Notes under the pieces: model-generated
The model's database searches: none
What the model was told of the DNA's origin: nothing
The model's input: the letters and a program-made list of their open reading frames with translations, nothing else
Part shown: one piece after another, positions 53,635-62,034 of the stretch
Layout of the letters: each line of letters opens with the position of its first letter
Numbering within the stretch: the first letter of the stretch is position 1
Position numbers and translations under genes: made by a program
From: a virus
DNA: 64,000 bases
Virus record (IMG/VR): IMGVR_UViG_3300046683_000929
Location: 34,181 to 98,180 of that record
Reading direction: 5' to 3' (one strand)

Positions 53635-54048
53635 TTATTCTATTAATTTAAGGCCGGCAGCAATAGCCTGTTCCATACTCATTACATCATGAACTATGTG
53701 GTGGCAATGCCAGCATGTCGCCCGCCAGGTTGATTGAACTAAAAAATATTTTGAACGAGAAGCGCCGCTGTATAAATGATGGACGGCAGTCGATACACCT
53801 ACACACCCTTCAAGCTTTAACTGACACTCAGAGTTATCCTTTACAAATTGTTTAGCAGCGGGCTGGTAAACCTTGTTTTCCCGCTTGCGATTATCCGACT
53901 CATTAGCTATGGGAGTAGTTGATTTTTTAATTGGCTTACGCTCTTTGGGTTTCCATTCTCCAGATGCTATCGCAGCAGCACGCTTCTTGCTAACTTTAGG
54001 GATAACATATATCTTCTTTTTCTTTTCGGGCTGATCAGATTTAAGCAT
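53635..54048 (-). CDS. HNH/NinG-like zinc protein
   Basis: A 137-residue basic protein. A lysine-rich N-terminus (EKKKKIYVIPKVSKKRAAAI) is followed by ECQLKLEGCVGVSTAVHHLYSG and WRATCWHCHHIVHD, a Cys and His arrangement of HNH or NinG-type recombination proteins. It is likely to act on DNA, and it overlaps the next small gene by eight bases. Confidence 0.65.
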   Translation of the reverse strand: MLKSDQPEKKKKIYVIPKVSKKRAAAIASGEWKPKERKPIKKSTTPIANESDNRKRENKVYQPAAKQFVKDNSECQLKLEGCVGVSTAVHHLYSGASRSKYFLVQSTWRATCWHCHHIVHDVMSMEQAIAAGLKLIE

Positions 54049-54235
54049 GAGTAAGCAGGTGTTTTAACTTCTCTACTGTGTCGATATCATCATATTGCTC
54101 CAATGCGGCATAGCCCATAAAATATTTAAACCGGGTACCATCCATATAATATAATCTACCCTTTTTAAATGGCATAGATACTCCGTCGCCTTTTCGGTTT
54201 ACAAACCCAAGGCTTAAAACTATTTGTTCATTCAT
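54041..54235 (-). CDS. Hypothetical small protein
   Basis: A 64-residue protein (VNRKGDGVSMPFKKGRLYYM, MGYAALEQYDDIDTVEKL). Position between the methyltransferase and NinG-like genes supports it. The family was not recognised. Confidence 0.5.
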   Translation of the reverse strand: MNEQIVLSLGFVNRKGDGVSMPFKKGRLYYMDGTRFKYFMGYAALEQYDDIDTVEKLKHLLTHA

Positions 54236-54245
54236 GATAATTATT

Positions 54246-55715
54246 TTAAAACATTGTTAGTTGTGAATCCTTTAACTCCTGAATGTATTTTTCTCGGTTA
54301 GCTTTATTCTGCCAGTATTTTGTACGGCATTCTATGATGGGTATATACTCAGCCTCATTTTCAATTAGCACTATATCTACATCCTCGAATGCTGCAGCAC
54401 AACCGGAAGTGCCCGAGCCTGCAAATGGATCTAATGTGCGGCCACCTTTTGGAGTAACCAAGCGAATTAGCCAGCGCATGAGGGAAATTGGCTTTATTGT
54501 TGGGTGCGAGTTAGCTACTTGAATCTGAGCAGATGGATCATGCTTACAGTCGCCGCATTCACAAACTTGTAGTCTTAACCCAGAAGTGATGCAAACACCA
54601 TTGAAGCTCCTTCCCTTTTCATTTGCCACTCCGCCTTTCGCCGGAACCAGACTTTCACACCCAGCATTTCTCTCTTCTTGACTGGACTTAGCGCAGTAGA
54701 AGAACCTGGAAGCGCCGCCGCTATCACCAAATCCGGTCACCTCTTGCCCTGGCGCGTACTGCCCATAAATATTATTGCCAGCGGATCTCAAGCCGGAAGG
54801 CTTGCCGGAAGTTAACACACCGGTTTGCTCATCCATTACACTCCCCATGAATGGATCAAGAATAATATTAGCAGGGAATCGGCCCAAGGCATTAGCCTCA
54901 ATGTTTTTCCGCCCTGAAATAAGTTTACTACCAACATAATTTCCGCCCATAATATTGGTGCCAGTACCGTATGTTGCAGAAGCCAAATCATCCTGGCTAA
55001 CAAAGTCAATTCGGCATTCATCAATATTAATGCCGCCAGTACCATATTTCAAAACATTTTCGGCAACAGTTAACCCTTTTTGAATTGGCTTTCTGGCTAC
55101 ACATATAGGTTCACTGGCCGGCTTGAGCGCAGTGCCATATCCGTCCCATTGCTTAGCTGCATCTGTGGCTGCCTCGGTAATCTGTGGAACATATTCGCGC
55201 CCATTATCCTTAATCCAAGAACCTGTTTTATCTTGATCAGCACCAGGGATCATTCGCTTGACCGCCTTTCCTTCACTTACAACTTTTCTTTCAGCCCCCG
55301 CTTCCTTATCAAGGGCTTTAGATATATTTAGGCTTTTCGGAAAGCCACTGCCATATATCCAGCAAATCATATCTCGAATTTCAAAACCGGCAAGCCTAAT
55401 TGCCATAGTGCCCCAATCATAGGTCCGGGTACCAAAAAAAGACAACAGATACCCGCCCGGCTTAAGCACCCTGAATACTTCTTTCCAAAACATCGGTTGG
55501 GGCACAAATGAGTCCCATTTTTTACCCATAAAGCCAGAGCCCTTAACTTCCAAATACCCGTTATCAATCCACGCCCGCAACATATCTAAGGCCTTTGGCT
55601 CAGCACCAAAACCATAAGGACTATCTGTTACTACACTATCAAAGTAGTTGTCTGGGTACCCGCGTAGTACTTCGATGTTATCTCCGTACTTTATGATTAT
55701 TTCAGATGGCATCAA
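54246..55715 (-). CDS. DNA methyltransferase (N4-C/N6-A, beta class)
   Basis: A 489-residue protein. The catalytic motif is TDSPYG near residue 29 (DPPY family, with Ser in place of the first Pro). The SAM-binding motif DPFAGSGTSG is near 432, so the order is catalytic before cofactor, as in beta-class enzymes. FRVLKPGGYLLSFFG and IRDMICWIYGSGFPKS are typical. A long middle part may hold the target recogniser, and CECGDCKHD near 384 suggests a small metal site. No restriction partner lies nearby, so it probably protects phage DNA. Confidence 0.87.
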   Translation of the reverse strand: MMPSEIIIKYGDNIEVLRGYPDNYFDSVVTDSPYGFGAEPKALDMLRAWIDNGYLEVKGSGFMGKKWDSFVPQPMFWKEVFRVLKPGGYLLSFFGTRTYDWGTMAIRLAGFEIRDMICWIYGSGFPKSLNISKALDKEAGAERKVVSEGKAVKRMIPGADQDKTGSWIKDNGREYVPQITEAATDAAKQWDGYGTALKPASEPICVARKPIQKGLTVAENVLKYGTGGINIDECRIDFVSQDDLASATYGTGTNIMGGNYVGSKLISGRKNIEANALGRFPANIILDPFMGSVMDEQTGVLTSGKPSGLRSAGNNIYGQYAPGQEVTGFGDSGGASRFFYCAKSSQEERNAGCESLVPAKGGVANEKGRSFNGVCITSGLRLQVCECGDCKHDPSAQIQVANSHPTIKPISLMRWLIRLVTPKGGRTLDPFAGSGTSGCAAAFEDVDIVLIENEAEYIPIIECRTKYWQNKANREKYIQELKDSQLTMF

Positions 55716-55945
55716 TCTACTTTTTTAAGTTTATTAAGCGGCGGGAAGCAATACTCGTAACTTACCCATAGCTCTTTGTATTTATACATTTCTTGATCAT
55801 AAGGAATAGGCCACATCCTAATTGTTCCATTATCAAAGTCAACTGCTGTAATCAAACACTCTGTTCGTTCACCAGTTCTTTTGTTTACAACATCGTAAGG
55901 CATTGAATGCTTGAATGACCTACTCCTGAATTCCTGCTCAGTCAT
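55712..55945 (-). CDS. Hypothetical small protein
   Basis: A 77-residue beta-rich protein (FDNGTIRMWPIPYDQEMYKYKELWVSYEYCFPP). It overlaps the methyltransferase start by four bases. The family was not recognised. Confidence 0.55.
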   Translation of the reverse strand: MTEQEFRSRSFKHSMPYDVVNKRTGERTECLITAVDFDNGTIRMWPIPYDQEMYKYKELWVSYEYCFPPLNKLKKVD

Positions 55946-56201
55946 TTTTATTTATCCTATCAAGATATTCAACTGTTTTTTTTATAGCTATAGATGGTGA
56001 CAGTCCGCCGAAATCGATTAAATCAACCCCATCTTTAGCAATAAAAACATTCGTATTCCCTTCACCCCAAAACTGAATGCTTATTTCATATTTTCCAGCA
56101 TATACTAACATTTTATTATATGCTTCACGCTCTTTTAAAAGTTGATCGATATTTGAATACGCCTCATTAAGCATTCTTTCTGCTTGCCCTTTTATTGTCA
56201 T
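55938..56201 (-). CDS. Hypothetical small protein
   Basis: An 87-residue protein with an N-terminal helix (AERMLNEAYSNIDQLLKEREAYNKML) and a strand-rich end. It overlaps the next gene by eight bases. The family was not recognised. Confidence 0.55.
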   Translation of the reverse strand: MTIKGQAERMLNEAYSNIDQLLKEREAYNKMLVYAGKYEISIQFWGEGNTNVFIAKDGVDLIDFGGLSPSIAIKKTVEYLDRINKND

Positions 56202-56214
56202 GTCTTACTAATTA

Positions 56215-56403
56215 TTAAATCCCCGCAGTTTCGGGAACGGGTTGTACATTAATTAATTTCATCAGTATAGCTGTTTTAGCTTTTATATATTTTAGTTCTT
56301 CTTGTGGTGGGCATTTAAGCATCTCCAGGCGAGTTAATTCCTGACAGAAGAAACAGTTCTTCTTATCGCATAAGTGGTACTGGACGCTGCTTGTAGGTTC
56401 CAT
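56215..56403 (-). CDS. Small Cys-motif protein
   Basis: A 62-residue protein. HLCDKKNCFFCQE contains C-x4-C-x2-C with a preceding His, a plausible small zinc site, followed by a helix. Confidence 0.5.
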   Translation of the reverse strand: MEPTSSVQYHLCDKKNCFFCQELTRLEMLKCPPQEELKYIKAKTAILMKLINVQPVPETAGI

Positions 56404-56405
56404 GG

Positions 56406-56618
56406 CTAAAAGTCAAGTTGAAAGGGCATGCCCCTTTTATGAACATAAAGCATGCATGGTTTTGCGGCAGGATGAACAACAAAAAACACCTCATAGTATT
56501 CTGCTCTATCGTTTGTCCCAAGATCCAAACATTCACCTACTCTTGGCTGATTATCCAGAAGTATTGTACCCCCAGTATGCGAATCTGAATTTTTTATTAT
56601 AACTGTGTAATTTTTCAT
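56406..56618 (-). CDS. Hypothetical small protein
   Basis: A 70-residue protein, beta-rich (VIIKNSDSHTGGTILL, EYYEVFFVVHPAAKP). It starts four bases after a recurrent palindrome. The family was not recognised. Confidence 0.55.
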   Translation of the reverse strand: MKNYTVIIKNSDSHTGGTILLDNQPRVGECLDLGTNDRAEYYEVFFVVHPAAKPCMLYVHKRGMPFQLDF

Positions 56619-56622
56619 GGAG

Positions 56623-56634
56623 TAAAATATTTTA
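56623..56634. promoter_or_regulatory. TAAAATATTTTA palindrome
   Basis: Exact copy; its TAA is the stop of the DUF4326 gene. It is four bases upstream of the next ATG. Confidence 0.7.
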
Positions 56635-56991
56635 GACGTTAGCTATTTTAAGTAAGTAGTCAGCATGGCAAGAACAAGTTAAAGGACACCAGCAAGCCAG
56701 GTGCTTCCCACGAAGCAATGCTATGTTTTCACGCATCCAGATAGCCGCCGGCTCTTGTGAATAATATTGGTATGACATGAACAACTGTATTGACAACTCA
56801 CGATTAATAGTATCGCCACCGGCAATATATTTTGAATGCAATTCGCCAAGCGCATGTTCTGGAGGAACCTCGCTGATTTTTATACCAATTTTGAATGGGT
56901 TACCCCACTTAGATCCTCTACCTACATATACTGTGTTGCCAGGCATTCTCCATCCCTTGGATCTTTTACGTTGAATTCGTTGTGGGATCAT
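56632..56991 (-). CDS. DUF4326 family protein
   Basis: A 119-residue protein. VYVGRGSKWGNPFKIG near residue 21 and the end KHLACWCPLTCSCHADYLL with Cys, Cys and His are diagnostic of DUF4326. The function is unknown. It is common in phages of Gram-negative hosts. Confidence 0.85.
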   Translation of the reverse strand: MIPQRIQRKRSKGWRMPGNTVYVGRGSKWGNPFKIGIKISEVPPEHALGELHSKYIAGGDTINRELSIQLFMSYQYYSQEPAAIWMRENIALLRGKHLACWCPLTCSCHADYLLKIANV

Positions 56992-57497
56992 TTTAATTTA
57001 ATCAAAGGATACATAAACTTGGTAAGTTCAGCCGGGCCACCTGCCATTTCCTCTTTTAGCATCTGGGTTAATTGATCCCAGTGCTTAACCAAGTTATCCC
57101 AGATTTCTGACTTACCCACCATCAAAGATAATTTATCACGCAGTTCAGGCACCATCTCAAGCAGACCGTGACAGCGTTTAAAGTCGCCGGAATCATAGGG
57201 ATGGGCATAACTAAAATTAATAAGTGGATCACATAAAACATGATACATAAATTCTGACGATGACCCTCGTTCGCCATGGTTTAGCCAAAACAACTCTCGG
57301 TCTGTTTGGGACCTATATAATGGAATAGTAGGTTGCTCCCAAGTTTTAGGGCATGACTTATGAATTTTATTAAAGGCAGTGATCATTGCAGTCATAATAC
57401 TAATTTCTATTGGCAGAGCTATCGCTTGCTCTCCGCCACAATGGGTACAAAACAGTTTTTGGTTACGGAAGATGGTATGTTCAGTTTTCTTTGCCAT
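56988..57497 (-). CDS. Conserved phage protein with zinc motif
   Basis: A 169-residue protein. FCTHCGGEQ near residue 16 is half of a zinc site. Then RELFWLNHGERGSSSEFMYHVLCD and YDSGDFKRCHGLLEMVPE follow a pattern shared by many phage proteins of unknown function. It overlaps the next gene by four bases. Confidence 0.7.
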   Translation of the reverse strand: MAKKTEHTIFRNQKLFCTHCGGEQAIALPIEISIMTAMITAFNKIHKSCPKTWEQPTIPLYRSQTDRELFWLNHGERGSSSEFMYHVLCDPLINFSYAHPYDSGDFKRCHGLLEMVPELRDKLSLMVGKSEIWDNLVKHWDQLTQMLKEEMAGGPAELTKFMYPLIKLK

Positions 57498-57502
57498 GGT
57501 GA

Positions 57503-57718
57503 TTATATAAAATTATATCGTATTAAGCGTTCTCTTTTTTCTTGCCTTACGGCAGCACGGTAATCGTCAATACCTAAGCCCATAAATCTAAACCCCATTT
57601 CTGAAAACTTCTTAAAAGCACCCATTATACTATAGGGGTACTCAATTCCATTAATGAGTGGATGAGCCATGTCTGGATCATATGCCGGCAGTAGCAGAGT
57701 TTGCTTTTCCATCTTCAA
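57503..57718 (-). CDS. Hypothetical small protein
   Basis: Up to 71 residues. Starts at 57718, 57712 or 57667 (M18) are possible. The first two overlap the previous gene by 35-41 bases, the last removes the overlap and leaves 54 residues (MAHPLINGIEYPYSIMGAF). The family was not recognised. Confidence 0.5.
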   Translation of the reverse strand: MKMEKQTLLLPAYDPDMAHPLINGIEYPYSIMGAFKKFSEMGFRFMGLGIDDYRAAVRQEKRERLIRYNFI

Positions 57719-58289
57719 TTGGTTTTAAAAGTTCAACTTTAAGATCAGCATGTAGCTTAGTTAGCCATACATTGGCTGGGTGAGGATCAAGTACTATAAA
57801 AGACCACGGTTCAGTACAAAGGCCTTCAATTGCACCTTCTACCCTTCGGAGATCCAATCCTTTATCTACTTCATAAAATGGCAATGTTTCCTTTAGGGTG
57901 CCCATTTGGGCAACAAAGCTTTCCTGGGAATAACTATTATGCTGCACCAGGTTTAATTCATTGCGAAATACCTTTTGAAATGGCAGAAACTCGTGCCACT
58001 TTATATCACTATCCTCTTTCCACCATCGCCTAACGGCCTTCATAGTTTTCTTGATGTTGATATCCCCATTTCTATACGGCGACATATTTTTCATGAAGTA
58101 GTCGGCGCTGATGCTACATAAAAAACTATCCAGCGGTTGCCCCATTGCTCCCCAGTAATAAGCAAAATGATATTTAAGAACATAATTATCTACCAGTACT
58201 TTTCCTTTATTAACTCCCATATCCATAAGAATAACTCTGGTATCTCCTATACGGATTAACTCGGTTGTTTTATCTATCCTGGTTCTCAT
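57678..58289 (-). CDS. Hypothetical protein
   Basis: A 203-residue protein: a strand-rich start (TELIRIGDTRVILMDMG), then a helical, Trp- and Phe-rich middle (AVRRWWKEDSDIKWHEFLPF). The last 20 residues are hydrophilic. The family was not recognised. It overlaps both neighbours by a few bases. Confidence 0.6.
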   Translation of the reverse strand: MRTRIDKTTELIRIGDTRVILMDMGVNKGKVLVDNYVLKYHFAYYWGAMGQPLDSFLCSISADYFMKNMSPYRNGDINIKKTMKAVRRWWKEDSDIKWHEFLPFQKVFRNELNLVQHNSYSQESFVAQMGTLKETLPFYEVDKGLDLRRVEGAIEGLCTEPWSFIVLDPHPANVWLTKLHADLKVELLKPIEDGKANSATAGI

Positions 58290-58696
58290 GGCTGCTTAAG
58301 GGTTAACCTATCTAAAGTAAGTGCCAAGTATAATTGCTGAAGCTGATGAATAAAATATATATCAATTCCTACCATATAAAGATAAAATTCTACATGTCCA
58401 TCATTGAAAACCTCAAACCTCCCATCGAAAGCTTTATGTTCACATTCATACTCAATTATCCCTCTTTCACTATTCACATTACTGACTTTAAAACCCAATA
58501 GGGGCAGGTTTAATATAGTGATAGGAACTGGCCTAGTATTGGCCCACCTGACTTTAAATTTAGCCCCGTAGGTAACATTCCGCTGATTAAAAGTAATAAC
58601 TTCAAAAGCGCAGCCAGGACTTGCCCATTCATCTGTTATATAATTACCTACCATGATCTCATCCTGGCGTAGGCAACGTAAGTCTTTATTTGCCAT
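58286..58696 (-). CDS. Conserved Bacteroidota phage protein
   Basis: A 136-residue protein. The start at 58696 (MANKDLRCLRQDEIMVGNYI) reduces the overlap with the previous gene and is preferred over 58723. IHQLQQLYLALTLDRL at the C-terminus and the VPITILNLPLLGF strand match a family seen repeatedly in Bacteroidota phages and prophages, function unknown. Confidence 0.7.
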   Translation of the reverse strand: MANKDLRCLRQDEIMVGNYITDEWASPGCAFEVITFNQRNVTYGAKFKVRWANTRPVPITILNLPLLGFKVSNVNSERGIIEYECEHKAFDGRFEVFNDGHVEFYLYMVGIDIYFIHQLQQLYLALTLDRLTLKQP

Positions 58697-59123
58697 TGTG
58701 TGGAGACTGGTAAATGTTACCAACTATAGTGCACTCATCAAAATTAGGAATCCACCGAAACTTATCTCCTTTAGAAAGGCGTTTCAATATAAATCCTTGA
58801 CTATCAAAAATGACTTGACATTTTTTTATAGATACTTTGCCTCCACTCATTTTTTCATAGTGAGGAGCATCAACTATAAAATTCTCATATATCTCAACAC
58901 CGGCAGTATCTATCTCACCGATATATTGAATTTTATCAAACATTTGAATATCCAAAACCCTGGGATTAAATGGATCAAGACTATAGGCATCGGCGATTAG
59001 CTCCACAAAGCTCTTGTCAATAATATCCTCTAACGTATAAGCTGGGCCGATTGTAAATTCTTTGGATTTTTTGTCTGTAAATACAAACTTAAATTTTACT
59101 TCTCTTTTGGTAATTTGTTCCAT
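58686..59123 (-). CDS. Hypothetical protein
   Basis: A 145-residue beta-rich protein with a basic start (TKREVKFKFVFTDKKSKEF) and charged helices. The C-terminal part (GDKFRWIPNFDECTIVGNIY) resembles small regulatory beta domains. The family was not recognised. Confidence 0.55.
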   Translation of the reverse strand: MEQITKREVKFKFVFTDKKSKEFTIGPAYTLEDIIDKSFVELIADAYSLDPFNPRVLDIQMFDKIQYIGEIDTAGVEIYENFIVDAPHYEKMSGGKVSIKKCQVIFDSQGFILKRLSKGDKFRWIPNFDECTIVGNIYQSPHNGK

Positions 59124-59125
59124 GG

Positions 59126-59311
59126 TTATCTGGGTTTAATTATCAGCTTACATTCTTTGCCACATTCAGACTCAATTTTTGGAGTTGAATCGGTATGCTC
59201 ACCAACTATTTTATCTTTGGCAAGATGCTTAGCCGCATCTCTGTCTTCAGCCTCTATCATAATAAATCCAAAATAATGCTTGCAGCTATAATCGCATGTG
59301 TATTGTTTCAT
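59126..59311 (-). CDS. Small Cys-rich protein
   Basis: A 61-residue protein. Four Cys residues (CDYSC near the start, CGKEC near the end) with His residues between suggest a small zinc domain. It starts three bases before the next gene's stop. Confidence 0.55.
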   Translation of the reverse strand: MKQYTCDYSCKHYFGFIMIEAEDRDAAKHLAKDKIVGEHTDSTPKIESECGKECKLIIKPR

Positions 59312-59313
59312 GA

Positions 59314-59682
59314 TCAGCCGGCTATGAGTTCAATGTCAGTTAAATCATAATACTTTTTTACAGCCATCCTTTCATTGATATCATTCGCCAATGTCAGAAA
59401 ATCGGCCCCCTCCGCAAGGTCGGCAAGTTCACCGTCTTCATCCGCCACGTCCTCTTGTTCAGCAATCATCTCAACGATCATTTCCTTGATTTTTTCTGCG
59501 GATACAGTAAATGGATAACTCTCAAGGGTGAATAGGACAAGCGGCCCAGTAACTTGGTCTACTGCCTCAAAATGGTCTGTGGTTAATTTAGTAAGCTTAA
59601 TCATTTTCTGCTCATCAAGCTTACGGTAACCGGCGTATTTATAGCCCTGCTCAATGGCTTGATCTTTGGTAATTTGTTGCAT
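59314..59682 (-). CDS. Hypothetical acidic protein
   Basis: A 122-residue acidic protein with a strand-rich N-terminus (DHFEAVDQVTGPLVLFTLESYPF) and a helical acidic middle (IVEMIAEQEDVADEDGELADL). The family was not recognised. Confidence 0.55.
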   Translation of the reverse strand: MQQITKDQAIEQGYKYAGYRKLDEQKMIKLTKLTTDHFEAVDQVTGPLVLFTLESYPFTVSAEKIKEMIVEMIAEQEDVADEDGELADLAEGADFLTLANDINERMAVKKYYDLTDIELIAG

Positions 59683-59701
59683 GGTGTATTTATTATATTA
59701 A

Positions 59702-60133
59702 TTAATAATCATCGTCATTAAAATCGCTATATATTGGGAATCTGGCTTTAGCTTTGACAGTAGGTTCTGGTTTTTTATATGTAACTACTATCAAAAACAT
59801 TATTACTATAGTGACGAAACCCAACACAACCCGCCAAGTATTAGCCCAGTTATTGCGATCTATTTTCTTAAAAGTGATTGACCTACCAACTTCAAAATTG
59901 TAGTAGGTATTTTCATCAACAATTTCCCGAACAACTCCAGATGGATAACGAACTATAAGAATGAACTGCTCAGTAAAGTCCGTATATGATTTAGATTGTT
60001 GACCCTGTATGCTTTTATATTTGTCAATAATAGTACCGGTCCATTTTTTATAAAAATTAGCCGGCATATCCCAGCTTGAGTAAACACAGTAGGTCAAAAG
60101 GCAAATAAAGATGGTAAAGAATAGTTTTCGCAT
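59702..60133 (-). CDS. Small membrane protein
   Basis: A 143-residue protein with an N-terminal membrane helix (LFFTIFICLLTYCVYSS), a central domain that resembles a DUF3592-like beta domain (FILIVRYPSGVVREIVDE) and a C-terminal helix (VVLGFVTIVIMFLIVVTY) before an acidic tail. It may alter the host envelope during early infection. Function unknown. Confidence 0.65.
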   Translation of the reverse strand: MRKLFFTIFICLLTYCVYSSWDMPANFYKKWTGTIIDKYKSIQGQQSKSYTDFTEQFILIVRYPSGVVREIVDENTYYNFEVGRSITFKKIDRNNWANTWRVVLGFVTIVIMFLIVVTYKKPEPTVKAKARFPIYSDFNDDDY

Positions 60134-60147
60134 GGTTATATAGTTTT

Positions 60148-60513
60148 TTATTCGTAAAATTTATCAATATCTCTGCCCAACTCGGACATGTTTATTTGAA
60201 ATATAATTGGGTCTGCGATTAGACCATTGACATCAAGAATCATATCAAGCCCCAAGTCAACAAAGCTTTCAAAATCCTTACCGGCCATAAACCATTTTAT
60301 CAAATCACAACAGAATATTTGAAAATCGCACATAATTGTTACTTGATTAGATACAATACCAATGATATAATCTGACTTCTTATAATCAATTAAAACCTCT
60401 TGGTTTGACATGTTAAAAAAAGTCCCCTCTGAAGATTTTTTCCTTAAAATATCAAGAATGGTATAGATATCTTTTTTGTTTTTTTCAGTCATATCAGAAA
60501 GGTGGATCATCAT
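60148..60513 (-). CDS. Hypothetical protein
   Basis: A 121-residue protein, mostly helical at the ends with a beta core (VLIDYKKSDYIIGIVSNQVTIMCDF). It overlaps the dnaB start region by 20 bases and follows it in the unit. The family was not recognised. Confidence 0.55.
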   Translation of the reverse strand: MMIHLSDMTEKNKKDIYTILDILRKKSSEGTFFNMSNQEVLIDYKKSDYIIGIVSNQVTIMCDFQIFCCDLIKWFMAGKDFESFVDLGLDMILDVNGLIADPIIFQINMSELGRDIDKFYE

Positions 60514-62023
60514 CGTTACCGTCTCTTAAATGAGATGGGCGAATAATAAAATTTGAATTTGGATTAGGCGTGAAACTGACTGGTTGATTAAATGTTTCAG
60601 CATCAAAATTTGTTTCCAAATCATAAAATTTCATTATAGATAAATTAGCCCTGAGCTTAACAGTATCGCATATACCGCTTCTATGTTTAGCAGTGATTAT
60701 TTCAACCATCCCTTGTGTAGGCATACCATCCTCATCTTCGGTTAAGCCATAGTATTCCGGCCTGTAAAGGAACATGACAACATCTGCATCTTGTTCTATC
60801 GCGCCAGACTCACGCAGGTCAGAAAGCATTGGGCGCTTAGACCCACCTGGACGACTCTCAACAGCCCGGCTAAGTTGAGACAGTGCTATTACTGGAATAT
60901 CAAGAGTTTTGGCCAGTGATTTAAGACCAGCAGATATGGATGCAATTTCCTGCTCGCGCATTCCTTGCTTATTACTTACACCTTTCATTAATTGTAGGTA
61001 ATCTACAATGATCATATCCAACCCAAATTGTAACTTATGCCTCTTCGCCTTTGCACTCAATTCAAGTATTGATATAGCCGGTGTATCATCAATAAATAAC
61101 CGACCAGTAATTCCAAGATTAGCACCTTTTCGATCTAAAATTTCTATTTCGGTATCATCCAAATTGCCTTTTCTAATTTTTTCCAGAGGAATTTCTGTAT
61201 CAGCAGATATTAATCGTTGCGTTATTTGAACGGTTGACATTTCTAAGCTAAACACGAGGACTTTTTTATCAAAATCGATAGCAGCATTTCTACCGCAACA
61301 TAATGCAAATGCACTTTTACCCATCGATGGACGTGCCGCAACTATCACTAAATCAGGACTTTGAAACCCATTTGTCAATGCATCCAAGGCAATGTATCCA
61401 GATGCTACACCAAGTAATCCTTCTGGAGCCGGCAAGTATAATTTTTGTATTATTTCGGTAGTAACATCTCCAACATCCTTAATTGCTGCACCATGTATTC
61501 CTGACATTAAGGTTGCGAATTCAGAGCTATTTTTATCTACCGTTTGGAATACGTCTGACGTATCTTCATATGCCGCGTTAATTGTTTCCGTAGATATTCT
61601 AATTGCTTCCCGCTGAATATATTTTTCATAAACAATATGAACATGTTCAACAATGTTAGCTGCATTAGAAACTCTACTCGTTAGTTCTGTGATATAGTAA
61701 GCTCCACCGATCATCTCCAACTCTCCAGATTTTCTTAACTCAGCTGTTACCGTTAAAATATCAACCGGTTTGTTTTTTTCAAAAAGATGAACTATAGCCC
61801 GGCAAATCTTCTGATTATTATCGCGGTAAAATATGTCTGGATTTAATTTCTCCATAACAAAAAGTATAGCATCTTTTTGTAGCATTAAAGCGCCTAAGAT
61901 AGCCTCTTCAATATCAGTTGCCTGTGGTGGAAGCTTTCCAAGTCCTGAATACGTAGGGATTGCTGAAACCCTACCTCTCCGCTCTGATGGCTTATAGTTT
62001 TTATTTTCGTTTTCGAAACTCAT
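60494..62023 (-). CDS. dnaB: DnaB-type replicative helicase
   Basis: A 509-residue hexameric helicase. The N-terminal domain (PPQATDIEEAILGALMLQKDA) is followed by the RecA-like core: Walker A AARPSMGKSAF near residue 230, IIVDYLQLM near 341, the H3 motif ALSQLSRAVE near 377, and SDLRESGAIEQDADVVMFLYRP near 400. It is complete. The start codon is part of the recurrent palindrome at 62023-62034. The gene follows the replication protein in the same direction. Confidence 0.97.
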   Translation of the reverse strand: MSFENENKNYKPSERRGRVSAIPTYSGLGKLPPQATDIEEAILGALMLQKDAILFVMEKLNPDIFYRDNNQKICRAIVHLFEKNKPVDILTVTAELRKSGELEMIGGAYYITELTSRVSNAANIVEHVHIVYEKYIQREAIRISTETINAAYEDTSDVFQTVDKNSSEFATLMSGIHGAAIKDVGDVTTEIIQKLYLPAPEGLLGVASGYIALDALTNGFQSPDLVIVAARPSMGKSAFALCCGRNAAIDFDKKVLVFSLEMSTVQITQRLISADTEIPLEKIRKGNLDDTEIEILDRKGANLGITGRLFIDDTPAISILELSAKAKRHKLQFGLDMIIVDYLQLMKGVSNKQGMREQEIASISAGLKSLAKTLDIPVIALSQLSRAVESRPGGSKRPMLSDLRESGAIEQDADVVMFLYRPEYYGLTEDEDGMPTQGMVEIITAKHRSGICDTVKLRANLSIMKFYDLETNFDAETFNQPVSFTPNPNSNFIIRPSHLRDGNDDDPPF

Positions 62024-62034
62024 AAAATATTTTA
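62023..62034. promoter_or_regulatory. TAAAATATTTTA palindrome at the dnaB start
   Basis: Exact copy. Its TAA is the stop of the upstream gene and its last A is the first base of the dnaB ATG. If it is a promoter here, the dnaB message starts inside the coding region or is leaderless. Confidence 0.65.
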
